Assembly (NCBI RefSeq): GCF_000717055.1
Contig: NZ_JNXI01000006.1
Location: 62,001-126,000 of the forward strand
Source of the DNA: Streptomyces iakyrus
Lineage (GTDB): Bacteria > Actinomycetota > Actinomycetes > Streptomycetales > Streptomycetaceae
Direction of reading: 5' to 3'
Length of the DNA stretch: 64,000 nt
Shown: piece by piece, positions 54,352 to 62,830 of the stretch
Numbering within the stretch: the first letter of the stretch is position 1
How the letters are laid out: every line of letters starts with the position of its first letter
The notes under the pieces: model-generated
What the model was told of the DNA's origin: nothing
Database searches by the model: none
What the model saw: the letters and a program-made list of their open reading frames with translations, nothing else
Program-made: the position numbers and the translations under genes

Positions 54352-55527
54352 ATGCGCAGAACCGCTCTCCTCGCGGCTTCGGCCGCCCTCGTCGCCGGTG
54401 TCCTCGCCCGGCCCGCCGACGCCGCTCCCAGCGCCCCCGCCGCCTTCGTCCACCCCGGAGTCACCGTTTCGAAGGGGCAGTTGGACTTCACCCGGTCCAA
54501 GGTCAACGCCGGCGCCCAGCCCTGGAAGAGCGCCCTCGACCGGATGACGGCGAGCAAGTACGCCGACCTGAACCGCACGCCCAAGCCCCGCGCGGTCGTC
54601 GAATGCGGTTCGTACTCCAACCCCAACCTCGGCTGCACCGACGAGCGCGAGGACGCCATCGCCGCGTACACCCACGCGCTCGCCTGGTACATCACCCGCG
54701 ACGAACGGCACGCCCGCAAGGCGATCGAGCTGATGGACGCCTGGTCCGCCGTGATCCGGGACCACACCAACAGCAACGCGCCCCTGCAGGCCGGCTGGGC
54801 CGGCTCCTCCTGGCCCCGGGCCGCCGAGATCATCAAGCACACCTACACCGGCACCTGGGCGAACTCCGGCCGCTTCGCCACGATGCTCCGCACCGTCTAC
54901 CTGCCCGAGATCATCAGCGGCTCCCACTCCAACGGGAACTGGGAGCTGTCGATGATGGAGGCCGCCGTCGGCATCTCCGTCTTCCTGGAGGACAAGGCCT
55001 CCTACGACAAGGCCATGGCCAAGTTCCGGACCCGGACGGCCGCCTACGTCTACCTGGAGTCCGACGGAGCGCTCCCGAAGACCGTGCCGAGCCAGAACCT
55101 CGACACCCGGGAGAAGATCGTCAAGTACTGGCAGGGGCAGACGACCTTCGTCAACGGACTCAGCCAGGAAACCTGCCGCGACTTCACACACACCGGCTAC
55201 GGCCTCTCGGCCATCTCGCACGTCGCCGAGACCAGCCGCATCCAGGGTCAGGACCTCTACGGCACGGACGTGGGCGAGAGGCTGCGGCACGGGCTCGGCT
55301 TCCACGCCAGGTACCAGCTGGGCGCCGGTGCCGAGGGCTGGCTGTGCGGCGGCTCGCTGAAACTCGGCCTCGGGCCGGTCTCCGAGGTCGGGCACAACGC
55401 CCTGGCCAACCGGCTCGGACACGCCATGACCAACACCGGGACCCTGACCCTGCGGGGCCGCCCCGCCGGGAGCAACAACCTCTTCGTCGCCTGGGAGACC
55501 CTCACCCACGGCGACAACCCCGCCTGA
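54352..55527 (+). CDS. Secreted alginate lyase-family polysaccharide lyase (PL5-like)
   Basis: A 391-residue exported protein. The signal peptide (residues 1-25) is MRRTALLAASAALVAGVLAR then ADAAPS. The rest is a helical (alpha/alpha) barrel of the alginate_lyase family: WKSALDRMTAS, ITRDERHARKAIELMDAW, LQAGWAGSSWPRAAEIIKHT, NGNWELSMMEAAVGISVF and GQTTFVNGLSQETCRDFTHT. HSNGNW and the histidines in HTGYG are probable active-site residues. Substrate may be alginate or another uronic-acid polymer, and which one is not certain. It has its own strong promoter with a possible DasR-type operator and stands alone between two terminators. Confidence 0.85.
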   Translation: MRRTALLAASAALVAGVLARPADAAPSAPAAFVHPGVTVSKGQLDFTRSKVNAGAQPWKSALDRMTASKYADLNRTPKPRAVVECGSYSNPNLGCTDEREDAIAAYTHALAWYITRDERHARKAIELMDAWSAVIRDHTNSNAPLQAGWAGSSWPRAAEIIKHTYTGTWANSGRFATMLRTVYLPEIISGSHSNGNWELSMMEAAVGISVFLEDKASYDKAMAKFRTRTAAYVYLESDGALPKTVPSQNLDTREKIVKYWQGQTTFVNGLSQETCRDFTHTGYGLSAISHVAETSRIQGQDLYGTDVGERLRHGLGFHARYQLGAGAEGWLCGGSLKLGLGPVSEVGHNALANRLGHAMTNTGTLTLRGRPAGSNNLFVAWETLTHGDNPA

Positions 55528-55537
55528 CCTCCTGACG

Positions 55538-55571
55538 GCCGGGCGTCGGGCGGGGACCCCGGTGCCCGGCC
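55538..55571 (+). terminator. Possible terminator after the lyase gene
   Basis: GGCCGGGC and GCCCGGCC form an 8-bp stem around a long G/C-rich loop, ten bases after the stop. Confidence 0.5.
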
Positions 55572-55703
55572 CCTCCGGCTGGCCGGCCCGCGTCAGAGTT
55601 CCGTCAAAGTGCGCCCCTGAGGGTGCCCGGCGCCCGGATGCAGCGCTTTGCGGCCGTAGGGTCGACGCTGCGCACTCGCAGACCACCGGAAGACAATGGG
55701 GCC

Positions 55704-58247
55704 ATGGCACGCGGCAAGCTTCGGATCCACCTCGGTGCAGCACCGGGCGTCGGCAAGACGTACGCGATGCTGGCCGAGGCGCACCGCCGCGTCGAGCGGG
55801 GCACCGACTGCGTGGTGGCCTTCGTCGAGCACCACGGACGGCCCCGGACCGAAGTGCTGCTGCACGGCCTGGAGCAGGTGCCGCGCAGGGAACTGGAGTA
55901 CCGCGGCGGGGTTTTCCCCGAGATGGACCTCGACGCCGTCCTCGCCCGGCGCCCCCAGGTCGCCCTGGTGGACGAACTCGCCCACACCAACATCCCCGGC
56001 TCCCGCAACGCCAAGCGCTGGCAGGACGTGGAGGAACTGCTCGCCGCCGGGATCGACGTGGTCTCGACCGTCAACATCCAGCACCTGGAGTCCCTCGGCG
56101 ACGTCGTCGAGTCGATCACCGGGGTGCGGCAGCAGGAGACCGTGCCGGACGAGGTGGTGCGCCGGGCCGACCAGGTCGAGCTGGTCGACATGACGCCCCA
56201 GGCGCTGCGGCGGCGGATGGCGCACGGCAACGTCTACCAGCCCGACAAGGTCGACGCCGCCCTGTCGAACTACTTCCGTCCCGGCAACCTGACCGCCCTG
56301 CGCGAGCTGGCGTTGCTCTGGGTGGCCGACCGGGTCGACGCCTACCTCACCCAATACCGCAGCGAGCACCGGGTGTCGGCGATCTGGGGCTCGCGCGAGC
56401 GGATCGTGGTCGGTCTGACCGGCGGTCCCGAGGGCCGCACGCTCATCCGCCGGGGCGCCCGGCTGGCCGAGAAGGGCGCAGGCGGCGAGGTGCTGGCCGT
56501 CTACATAGCCCGCAGCGACGGGCTGACCTCGGCCTCGCCCAAGGAACTGGCGCTGCAGCGGACCCTGGTCGAAGACCTGGGCGGAACGTTCCACCATGTC
56601 GTCGGCGACGACATACCGGCCGCGCTGCTCGCCTTCGCCCGCGGCGTCAACGCCACCCAGATCGTGCTCGGCTCCTCGCGCCGCAAGACCTGGCAGTACG
56701 TATTCGGGCCCGGCGTCGGAGCGACGGTCGCCCGGGAGTCCGGACCCGACCTCGACGTGCACATCGTCACCCACGACGAGGTCGCCAGGGGCCGGGGGCT
56801 GCCGGTCGCCCGGGGCGCGCGGCTCGGACGCTCCCGGCGGGTGTGGGGCTGGATCACCGGCGTCGCCGGACCACCGCTGCTCGCCGCGCTGCTCAACGCC
56901 GTCGACCTCGGCCTCGCCAACGACATGCTGCTGTTCCTGGCGCTGACGGTGGCGGCGGCCCTGCTCGGCGGACTGCTGCCCGCCCTGGCCTCGGCGGCGG
57001 TGGGCTCCCTGCTGCTGAACTACTTCTACACACCGCCCCTGCACCGCTGGACCATCGCGGACCCGAAGAACATCGTCGCCATCGTGATCTTCGTCGCGGT
57101 CGGTGTGGCGGTGGCCTCCGTGGTCGACCTCGCCGCCCGCCGCACGCATCAGGCGGCCCGGCTGCGGGCCGAGTCCGAGATTCTGTCCTTCCTCGCCGGC
57201 AACGTGCTGCGCGGCGAGACGGGCCTGGAGGACCTGCTGGAACGGGTCCGGGAGACCTTCGGCATGGAGTCGGCGGCCCTGCTGGAACGGGCGAGCGACG
57301 TCGAGCCCTGGACCTGCGCCGGCCGCGTCGGCCGGGGACGCCCCGTCGACCGGCCCGATCAGGCGGACGTGGACATGCCCGTCGGCGACCACATGGCCCT
57401 GGCCCTCACCGGCCGCGTGCTGCCAGCCGAGGACCGCCGGGTGCTGGCCGCCTTCGCCGCCCAGGCCGCCGTCGTCCTGGACCGCCGCCGGCTCCGGGAG
57501 GAGGCCGACCGGGCCCGCACGCTCGCCGAGGGCAACCGCATCCGTACGGCCCTGCTGGCCGCCGTCAGCCACGATCTGCGCACCCCCCTCGCCGGGATCA
57601 AGGCGGCGGTGAGCTCCCTGCGCTCCGAGGACGTCGAATGGTCCGAGGAGGACCGGGCCGAGCTGCTGGCGGGCATCGAGGAGGGCGCCGACCGGCTCGA
57701 CCACCTCGTCGGCAACCTGCTCGACATGTCGCGGCTCCAGACGGGCACCGTCACCCCGCTGATCCGCGAGATCGACCTCGACGAGGTGGTGCCGATGGCG
57801 CTCGGCGGTGTGCCCGAGGGCAGTGCCTGCCTGGACGTGCCCGAGACGCTGCCCATGGTCGCCGTCGACCCCGGGCTGCTGGAGCGGGCGATGGCCAACC
57901 TCGTGGAGAACGCCGTCAAGTACAGTCCGCCCGGCGCACCCGTGCTGGTCGCCGGCAGCGCGCTCGCCGACCGGGTGGAGGTGCGGGTCGTCGACCGGGG
58001 GCCGGGCGTGCCCGACGAGGCCAAGGAGCGCATCTTCGAGCCCTTCCAGCGCCACGGCGACGCCCCGCGCGGCGCGGGCGTGGGCCTGGGCCTCGCGGTG
58101 GCACGCGGCTTCGCCGAGGCCATGGGCGGCACCCTGGCCGCCGAGGACACCCCCGGCGGCGGGCTCACCATGGTCCTCACCCTCCGCGCGGCGGGAACCC
58201 GCCCGGAGCACCGTCCCGCGGCAGAACCGGAAAGGCAGGCCTCATGA
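55704..58247 (+). CDS. kdpD: Osmosensitive K+ sensor histidine kinase KdpD
   Basis: An 847-residue sensor kinase for potassium limitation. The KdpD domain (1-200) has Walker A GAAPGVGKT and the DELAHTNIPGSRN segment. A universal-stress-like domain follows (235-360: RIVVGLTGGPEG, GSSRRKTWQYVFGPGVG), which binds c-di-AMP in some relatives. Four transmembrane segments (about 390-480) make the DUF4118 region. HisKA has phospho-His in AVSHDLRTPLAGIKAA. HATPase shows NLVENAVKYSP and GVGLGLAVARGF. The ATG at 55704 starts ARGKLRIHLGAAP. kdpE overlaps its stop by four bases (ATGA). No kdpFABC genes are within the window, and K+ channel-type genes lie downstream instead. Confidence 0.94.
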   Translation: MARGKLRIHLGAAPGVGKTYAMLAEAHRRVERGTDCVVAFVEHHGRPRTEVLLHGLEQVPRRELEYRGGVFPEMDLDAVLARRPQVALVDELAHTNIPGSRNAKRWQDVEELLAAGIDVVSTVNIQHLESLGDVVESITGVRQQETVPDEVVRRADQVELVDMTPQALRRRMAHGNVYQPDKVDAALSNYFRPGNLTALRELALLWVADRVDAYLTQYRSEHRVSAIWGSRERIVVGLTGGPEGRTLIRRGARLAEKGAGGEVLAVYIARSDGLTSASPKELALQRTLVEDLGGTFHHVVGDDIPAALLAFARGVNATQIVLGSSRRKTWQYVFGPGVGATVARESGPDLDVHIVTHDEVARGRGLPVARGARLGRSRRVWGWITGVAGPPLLAALLNAVDLGLANDMLLFLALTVAAALLGGLLPALASAAVGSLLLNYFYTPPLHRWTIADPKNIVAIVIFVAVGVAVASVVDLAARRTHQAARLRAESEILSFLAGNVLRGETGLEDLLERVRETFGMESAALLERASDVEPWTCAGRVGRGRPVDRPDQADVDMPVGDHMALALTGRVLPAEDRRVLAAFAAQAAVVLDRRRLREEADRARTLAEGNRIRTALLAAVSHDLRTPLAGIKAAVSSLRSEDVEWSEEDRAELLAGIEEGADRLDHLVGNLLDMSRLQTGTVTPLIREIDLDEVVPMALGGVPEGSACLDVPETLPMVAVDPGLLERAMANLVENAVKYSPPGAPVLVAGSALADRVEVRVVDRGPGVPDEAKERIFEPFQRHGDAPRGAGVGLGLAVARGFAEAMGGTLAAEDTPGGGLTMVLTLRAAGTRPEHRPAAEPERQAS

Positions 58248-58927
58248 CCCGCGTCCTCGTGGTCGACGACGAGCCGCAGATCGTGCGCGCCCTCGTGATC
58301 AACCTGAAGGCACGCGCGTACGAGGTCGACGCGGCCCACGACGGTGCCACCGCCCTGCGGCTCGCCGCCGCCCGCCACCCCCACGTGGTCGTACTGGATC
58401 TCGGGCTGCCCGACATGGACGGCGTCGAGGTGATCAGGGGACTGCGCGGCTGGACCCGGGTGCCGATCCTGGTGCTGTCCGCCCGGCACACCTCCGACGA
58501 GAAGGTCGAGGCACTGGACGCGGGCGCCGACGACTACGTCACCAAGCCGTTCGGCATGGACGAGCTGCTGGCCCGGCTGCGGGCCGCCGTACGCCGGGCC
58601 GAACCGGCCGGCGACGCCCCGGGCGACGTGATCGTCGACACCGGCGAGTTCACCGTCGACCTGGCAGCGAAGAAGGTCAACCGGGCCGGCAAAGACGTAC
58701 GGCTCACCCCCACGGAGTGGCACCTGCTGGAGGTCCTCGTGCGCAACAGCGGTCGCCTGGTCGGGCAGAAGCAGCTGCTCCAGGAGGTGTGGGGGCCGTC
58801 GTACGGGACGGAGACGAACTATCTGCGCGTGTACATGGCGCAGTTGCGCCGGAAACTGGAAGCGGACCCCTCGCACCCGAAGCACTTCGTCACCGAGCCG
58901 GGGATGGGCTACCGCTTCGAGAAGTGA
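58244..58927 (+). CDS. kdpE: KdpE response regulator (OmpR family)
   Basis: A 227-residue response regulator. The receiver has Asp8-Asp9, phospho-Asp52 in VVLDLGLPD, Ser in LSARH and Lys in YVTKPF. The OmpR-type C-terminal winged helix shows RLTPTEWHLLEVLVRN, GTETNYLRVYMAQLRRKLE and TEPGMGYRF, the KdpE signature. Coupled to kdpD by an ATGA overlap. It would activate K+-uptake genes; the TrkA/KimA-type genes 1-5 kb downstream are possible targets. Confidence 0.94.
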   Translation: MTRVLVVDDEPQIVRALVINLKARAYEVDAAHDGATALRLAAARHPHVVVLDLGLPDMDGVEVIRGLRGWTRVPILVLSARHTSDEKVEALDAGADDYVTKPFGMDELLARLRAAVRRAEPAGDAPGDVIVDTGEFTVDLAAKKVNRAGKDVRLTPTEWHLLEVLVRNSGRLVGQKQLLQEVWGPSYGTETNYLRVYMAQLRRKLEADPSHPKHFVTEPGMGYRFEK

Positions 58928-58989
58928 GGGGTGTCGCGCCGGGAACAGGCTCCTCGCCCTTCGTCAGCGGGCCCCGGTACGCTTCAGAT

Positions 58990-59388
58990 ATGAGTGCTGT
59001 CCCTCGTTCCGAAAAGCCGGCGGGCCGTTTCCGGCGCATGCTCGACCGGCTCTCCTCGTCGCAGGAGGACCTGGAGTCCGAGGAACTGCGCGAAGACAGC
59101 GAGACGGCCGGCTGTACCCGGATCGGAGACTGCCAGGACCGCCAGATAGTGACGGTTACTGGTACCTTGCGCACGGTCACCCTTCGGCCGCGTGCGGGAG
59201 TCCCGGCCCTGGAGGCCGAGCTGTTCGACGGCTCCGCCGCGCTGGACGTGGTCTGGCTCGGCAGGCGCTCCATCGTGGGGATAGAGCCGGGGCGCAGACT
59301 GATCGCGTCGGGCCGGATCTCGATGAGCCGGGGCCGCCGGGTGCTGTTCAATCCCAAGTACGAACTGAGACCCCTCGGACGGGAGTAG
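58990..59388 (+). CDS. OB-fold nucleic-acid-binding protein
   Basis: A 132-residue small protein. After a basic/acidic start (RRMLDRLSSSQEDLESEEL), residues about 48-130 form an OB fold (RQIVTVTGTLRTVTLRPRAG, ALEAELFDGSAALDVVWLGR, ISMSRGRRVLFNPKYELRP). The group is conserved in Actinobacteria, usually beside DUF3159. A TACGCT -10-like box lies six bases before the ATG, which suggests a leaderless transcript independent of kdpE. The DUF3159 gene starts three bases after its stop. Confidence 0.85.
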   Translation: MSAVPRSEKPAGRFRRMLDRLSSSQEDLESEELREDSETAGCTRIGDCQDRQIVTVTGTLRTVTLRPRAGVPALEAELFDGSAALDVVWLGRRSIVGIEPGRRLIASGRISMSRGRRVLFNPKYELRPLGRE

Positions 59389-59391
59389 CCG

Positions 59392-60123
59392 GTGACGTCG
59401 CTCGACAAGCCGACCGAAGAGACATCTGCGGACGACGCCCGGGCGGTGACCGAGGCCGCCCTGTTCGAGGCGTTCGGCGGCGTGCGGGGCATGGTGGAGA
59501 CGGTGCTTCCCGGCCTCCTCTTCGTCACCATCTACACGATCAACAAGGACCTGCACCTCTCGGCGATCGCGGCGCTGGCCGTGTCGCTGAGCCTGGTCGT
59601 GGTCCGGCTGGTGATGAAGGACACCGTCAAGCACGCCTTCAGCGGTGTCTTCGGCGTGGCCTTCGGTGTCGTCTTCGCGATGATGACCGGCAACGCCAAG
59701 GACTTCTACCTGCCCGGCATGCTCTACACGCTGGGCCTGGGTCTCGCCTACATCATCACCACGCTGTGCGGGGTGCCGCTGATCGGGCTGATCCTCGGCC
59801 CGGTCTTCAAGGAGAACCTCTCCTGGCGCACGCGCAACCCCGGCCGCAAGAAGGCCTACGCGAAGGCCAGCTACGCGTGGGGAGCGATCCTGCTCGCCAA
59901 GTGCGCGATCCTCTTTCCGCTGTACTGGTGGGCCGACACCACCCAGCTGGGCTGGGTCCTGGTCGCCCTGAAGATCCCGCCGTTCCTGCTCGCGGTGTAC
60001 CTGACGTGGGTGTTCCTCGCGAAGGCGCCCGCGCCGATCGACGTGTTCGCCGAGATGGAGGCCGAGGAGAAGGCGGCCGAGGAACGCGAGCGGCAGGCTG
60101 CCGCCCGGTCCGCGGAGCAGTAG
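59392..60123 (+). CDS. DUF3159 membrane protein
   Basis: A 243-residue integral membrane protein with about six hydrophobic segments (VLPGLLFVTIYTI, LAVSLSLVVVRLVM, VAFGVVFAMM, GLGLAYIITTLCGVPLIGLI, ILLAKCAILFPLYWW, VALKIPPFLLAVYLTWVFL) and a charged C-terminal helix. It begins EAALFEAFGGVRGMVETVLPG, the family start. Function unknown. The GTG follows GGGAG near the end of the OB-fold gene, and the two are probably co-translated. A very strong terminator follows. Confidence 0.88.
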   Translation: MTSLDKPTEETSADDARAVTEAALFEAFGGVRGMVETVLPGLLFVTIYTINKDLHLSAIAALAVSLSLVVVRLVMKDTVKHAFSGVFGVAFGVVFAMMTGNAKDFYLPGMLYTLGLGLAYIITTLCGVPLIGLILGPVFKENLSWRTRNPGRKKAYAKASYAWGAILLAKCAILFPLYWWADTTQLGWVLVALKIPPFLLAVYLTWVFLAKAPAPIDVFAEMEAEEKAAEERERQAAARSAEQ

Positions 60124-60142
60124 CCTCCGGCGCTGACGTAAA

Positions 60143-60180
60143 CGGAAGGGGCGTCCCGAGTGCTCGGGACGCCCCTTCCG
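60143..60180. terminator. Bidirectional terminator between DUF3159 and trkA-type genes
   Basis: An 18-bp perfect inverted repeat runs from CGGAAGGGGCGTCCCGAG to its exact complement around a TG centre. It ends 17 bp before the stop of the convergent trkA-type gene and can serve both. Confidence 0.92.
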
Positions 60181-60197
60181 CTCGTCCGGAAGACGGC

Positions 60198-60872
60198 TCA
60201 GCTCGCCGTGGTCCGCCGCACCGACAGCAGGTCCTCCAGCTGCTCCTCACGGGCCTGGGCCGCCACGAACAGGAGTTCGTCGCCGGCCTCCAGCGAGTCC
60301 TCCCGCGAGGGCGTCAGCACGCGGTTGCCGCGGATGATCGTCACCAGGGACGTGTCCTGCGGCCACTCGACGTCGCCGACCTGCGTGCCGGCCAGGGCCG
60401 ACTCCTCCGGCAGGGTCAGTTCGACGAGGTTGGCGTCGCCGTGGCTGAAGCGCAGCAGGCGGACCAGGTCGCCCACGCTCACCGCCTCCTCGACCAGGGC
60501 CGACATCAGACGCGGGGTGGAGACGGCCACGTCCACGCCCCAGGACTCGTTGAACAACCACTCGTTCTTGGGGTTGTTCACGCGGGCGACGACGCGCGGG
60601 ACGCCGTACTCCGTCTTGGCGAGGAGCGAGACGACCAGGTTCACCTTGTCGTCGCCGGTCGCGGCGATCACGACGTTGCAGCGCTGGAGCGCCGCTTCGT
60701 CCAGGGACGTGATCTCACAGGCGTCGGCGAGCAGCCACTCGGCCTGCGGGACGCGCTCGACCGAGATGGCGGTCGGCGCCTTGTCGATCAGCAGGACCTC
60801 ATGGCCGTTCTCCAGCAGTTCGCCCGCGATCGAGCGGCCGACGGCGCCGGCTCCGGCAATGGCGACCCTCAT
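60198..60872 (-). CDS. TrkA-type K+ transport regulatory protein (RCK), second gene
   Basis: A 224-residue cytosolic RCK protein that gates a K+ transporter. The RCK_N Rossmann domain binds nucleotide through GAGAVGRSIAGEL, with the acidic residue at the end of strand 2 (LLID). The RCK_C domain covers about 135-215 (LVELTLPEESALAGTQVGDV, GDELLFVAAQ). Its start overlaps the stop of the upstream TrkA-type gene by one base (TGATG), and the pair probably acts as a heteromeric ring on the KimA-like permease or another Trk channel elsewhere. Confidence 0.93.
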   Translation of the reverse strand: MRVAIAGAGAVGRSIAGELLENGHEVLLIDKAPTAISVERVPQAEWLLADACEITSLDEAALQRCNVVIAATGDDKVNLVVSLLAKTEYGVPRVVARVNNPKNEWLFNESWGVDVAVSTPRLMSALVEEAVSVGDLVRLLRFSHGDANLVELTLPEESALAGTQVGDVEWPQDTSLVTIIRGNRVLTPSREDSLEAGDELLFVAAQAREEQLEDLLSVRRTTAS

Positions 60873-61543
60873 CAGTGACCGCCCTCCTCTTCGGGACCCT
60901 TGGCGAACGCCGCCTCGACCTTGTCGACCTCGTCGGTGCGCATCATCACGTGCACCAGGTCACCCTCCTGCAGCACCGTCTGCGAGGTGGGCAGGACCGC
61001 CTCGCCGAGCCGCGTCAGGAACGCCACGCGCACGCCCGTCTCCTCCTGGATGCGGCTGATCTTGTGGCCGACCCAGGCGGTGGAGGTGTGCACCTCGGCG
61101 AGCTGGACCCCGCCGGTGGGGTCCCGCCACAGCGGCTCCGCGCCGGAGGGGAGCAGACGGCGCAGCATCTGGTCGGCCGTCCAGCGGACGGTCGCGACGG
61201 TGGGGATGCCCAGGCGCTGGTAGACCTCCGCGCGGCGGGGGTCGTAGATGCGGGCGGCGACGTTCTCGATGCCGAACATCTCGCGGGCCACGCGCGCGGC
61301 GATGATGTTGGAATTGTCACCGCTGGAGACGGCGGCGAAGGCACCCGCCTCCTCGATGCCCGCCTCGCGCAGGGTGTCCTGGTCGAAGCCGACGCCCGTG
61401 ACGCGGCGGCCGCCGAACCCTGAGCCCAGCCGGCGGAAGGCGGTGGGGTCCTGGTCGACCACGGCGACCGTGTGCCCCTGTTGCTCCAGGTTCTGGGCCA
61501 GCGCGGAACCCACCCTTCCGCAACCCATGATGACGATGTGCAT
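60872..61543 (-). CDS. TrkA-type K+ transport regulatory protein (RCK), first gene
   Basis: A 223-residue RCK protein with the Rossmann motif GCGRVGSALAQNL, strand-2 acidic residue VVDQD and an RCK_C domain (about 135-215: VQLAEVHTSTAWVGHKISRI, VLQEGDLVHVMMRT). It is the promoter-proximal member of the pair, starting at ATG 61543. The 276 bp upstream contain its promoter before the deletion scar. In relatives the pair is divergent from the KimA-like permease gene. Confidence 0.93.
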   Translation of the reverse strand: MHIVIMGCGRVGSALAQNLEQQGHTVAVVDQDPTAFRRLGSGFGGRRVTGVGFDQDTLREAGIEEAGAFAAVSSGDNSNIIAARVAREMFGIENVAARIYDPRRAEVYQRLGIPTVATVRWTADQMLRRLLPSGAEPLWRDPTGGVQLAEVHTSTAWVGHKISRIQEETGVRVAFLTRLGEAVLPTSQTVLQEGDLVHVMMRTDEVDKVEAAFAKGPEEEGGH

Positions 61544-61819
61544 GGCCTCACACCACGCTTCCCGCAGACCTTCCGGCCTGCGTCAGTGTTCTGCTCATGT
61601 CTCTCTCTCGGCTCGCCGGGCAGCACTTCGCGGCCTTCTGTGCGGGCCGCCAGGCACCATCATGCCGGGGAACGCCGGGTGTGATCCCCTTCGGAGTCCG
61701 CCCGCCCGGCCGATCGCCCGTGTCCAACGTATCTGCAAAGCCGGAGGAGCCCGCCAGGACCCTCGGGTGCGGCGCGGGGCGAGGTCCGGTGGGCCTCGGG
61801 GTTGGCGGATGGGCCGGAC
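61544..61819. promoter_or_regulatory. Upstream region of the trkA-type operon
   Basis: 276 bp with no gene. It should hold the promoter of the trkA-type pair. No clear -10/-35 pair or c-di-AMP riboswitch was found. Confidence 0.35.
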
Positions 61820-62290
61820 TCAGCCGGTCGTCTCGGCCACCGCGTCCGGAGGTGGGGTTCGCTGTCCGCCTCGTGAGAGCAGGCCGACCAGGAGCGCGCC
61901 GCCCACGAGAAGGCCGAAGGCCACCCAGAGCGCCACGGTGTAGCCCTGCACCGTCCCGGTGTTGACGGCGTCCGTGCCGCTGCCGTGGTCCTTGAGATAC
62001 GACGTGGTGACACGTGTCGCGATGGAGTTGAGCAGCGCGGTACCGAACGCGGCCCCCACCTGCTGCACGGTGTTGTACGCCGCCGACGCGACACCCGCCT
62101 CGGCGGGGTCGAGCCGGACCGTCGCCCTGTTCGTCGCCGTCGCGAGCAGGCAGCCGAGTCCGATACCGGTGAGGATCATGGACGGCGTGAGGTACACCGG
62201 GAACACGTGGGAGCTGTCCACTTCCAACCGCGTGAGGATCAGCATCCCGGCGGCCGACGACAGCAGGCTGCCCGAGCTCACCCACGTACC
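61820..62290 (-). pseudogene. Truncated MFS (DHA2/EmrB-QacA-type) exporter, C-terminal part only
   Basis: The frame gives the last four hydrophobic segments of a 14-TM exporter: LLSSAAGMLILTRL, VYLTPSMILTGIGLGCLLAT, then the family motif DPAEAGVASAAYNTVQQVG and AAFGTALLNSIA, ending YTVALWVAFGLLVGGALLVGLL. The normal N-terminal 350 or so residues are absent. The homology stops near 62290, where it abuts a kinase fragment on the opposite strand. Confidence 0.82.
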
Positions 62291-62294
62291 CGCT

Positions 62295-62528
62295 GCCCCG
62301 CCCCCGGAACCGGTCGTCGACTCCAACGGCGCGGGCGACGCCTTCGCCGCCGCGTTCCTCCACGCCTGGCTCGACGGCACCCCGCCCCACCGCAGCGCCC
62401 TGCACGGCGCGGTGGCCGGCGCCTACGCCTGCACGGTCCCGTCGACCCGGGCCGCCGCCATCGGACGGGAGGAACTGAAGGCGGGGGTGGCGCGGCTGGA
62501 GCGGCCCAGGCGGCCGGACACGGCTTAG
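62295..62528 (+). pseudogene. Truncated PfkB-family sugar kinase, C-terminal part only
   Basis: The frame encodes PVVDSNGAGDAFAAAFLHAW, with the PfkB anion-hole motif (here DSNGAGD, usually DTxGAGD), followed by the C-terminal helix and YACTVPSTRAA, ending at a TAG at 62526. The N-terminal 200 or so residues are missing. No ribosome site or start fits. Confidence 0.8.
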
Positions 62529-62647
62529 GGCCGAGCCCCGGGTGACACGTCCTTGCGGCGGCTGATGCTGCGGACGCTCGCCACCGTCAGGATCCCGAGG
62601 GCGACGAGGGTGGCCGCGGCGCCGATCAGCTGGGCGGGGGTGTGCAT
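62525..62647 (-). CDS. Small single-span membrane protein (40 aa)
   Basis: A 40-codon frame from ATG 62647 to TAA 62525 encodes MHTPAQLIGAAATLVALGI, continuing LTVASVRSISRRKDV and SPGARP: one hydrophobic helix followed by a positively charged tail, as in type-I-inside small membrane proteins. GGAGG lies four bases upstream. Its last codons overlap the end of the kinase fragment. It is too short for family assignment. Confidence 0.6.
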   Translation of the reverse strand: MHTPAQLIGAAATLVALGILTVASVRSISRRKDVSPGARP

Positions 62648-62830
62648 GGGACCTCCAGGGGCGGCAGCGGCCGGGAAGCGGACGGGGTTTAGTCATATAG
62701 GCATGGGAAGCGGGTGACCTGCGCAATCCCCAGCCGCACAGGCCTCTGAATTCACTCGGAGAGCAGAGGGAACGCCGATGGGGGGTGGCGGGTGGGCGCC
62801 CCCGCAATCGAACGCCTACGATCCTCTGTT

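Noticed and set aside
55593..58211. Long minus-strand open frame opposite kdpD
   Set aside because: Antisense shadow; kdpD is unmistakable on the other strand.
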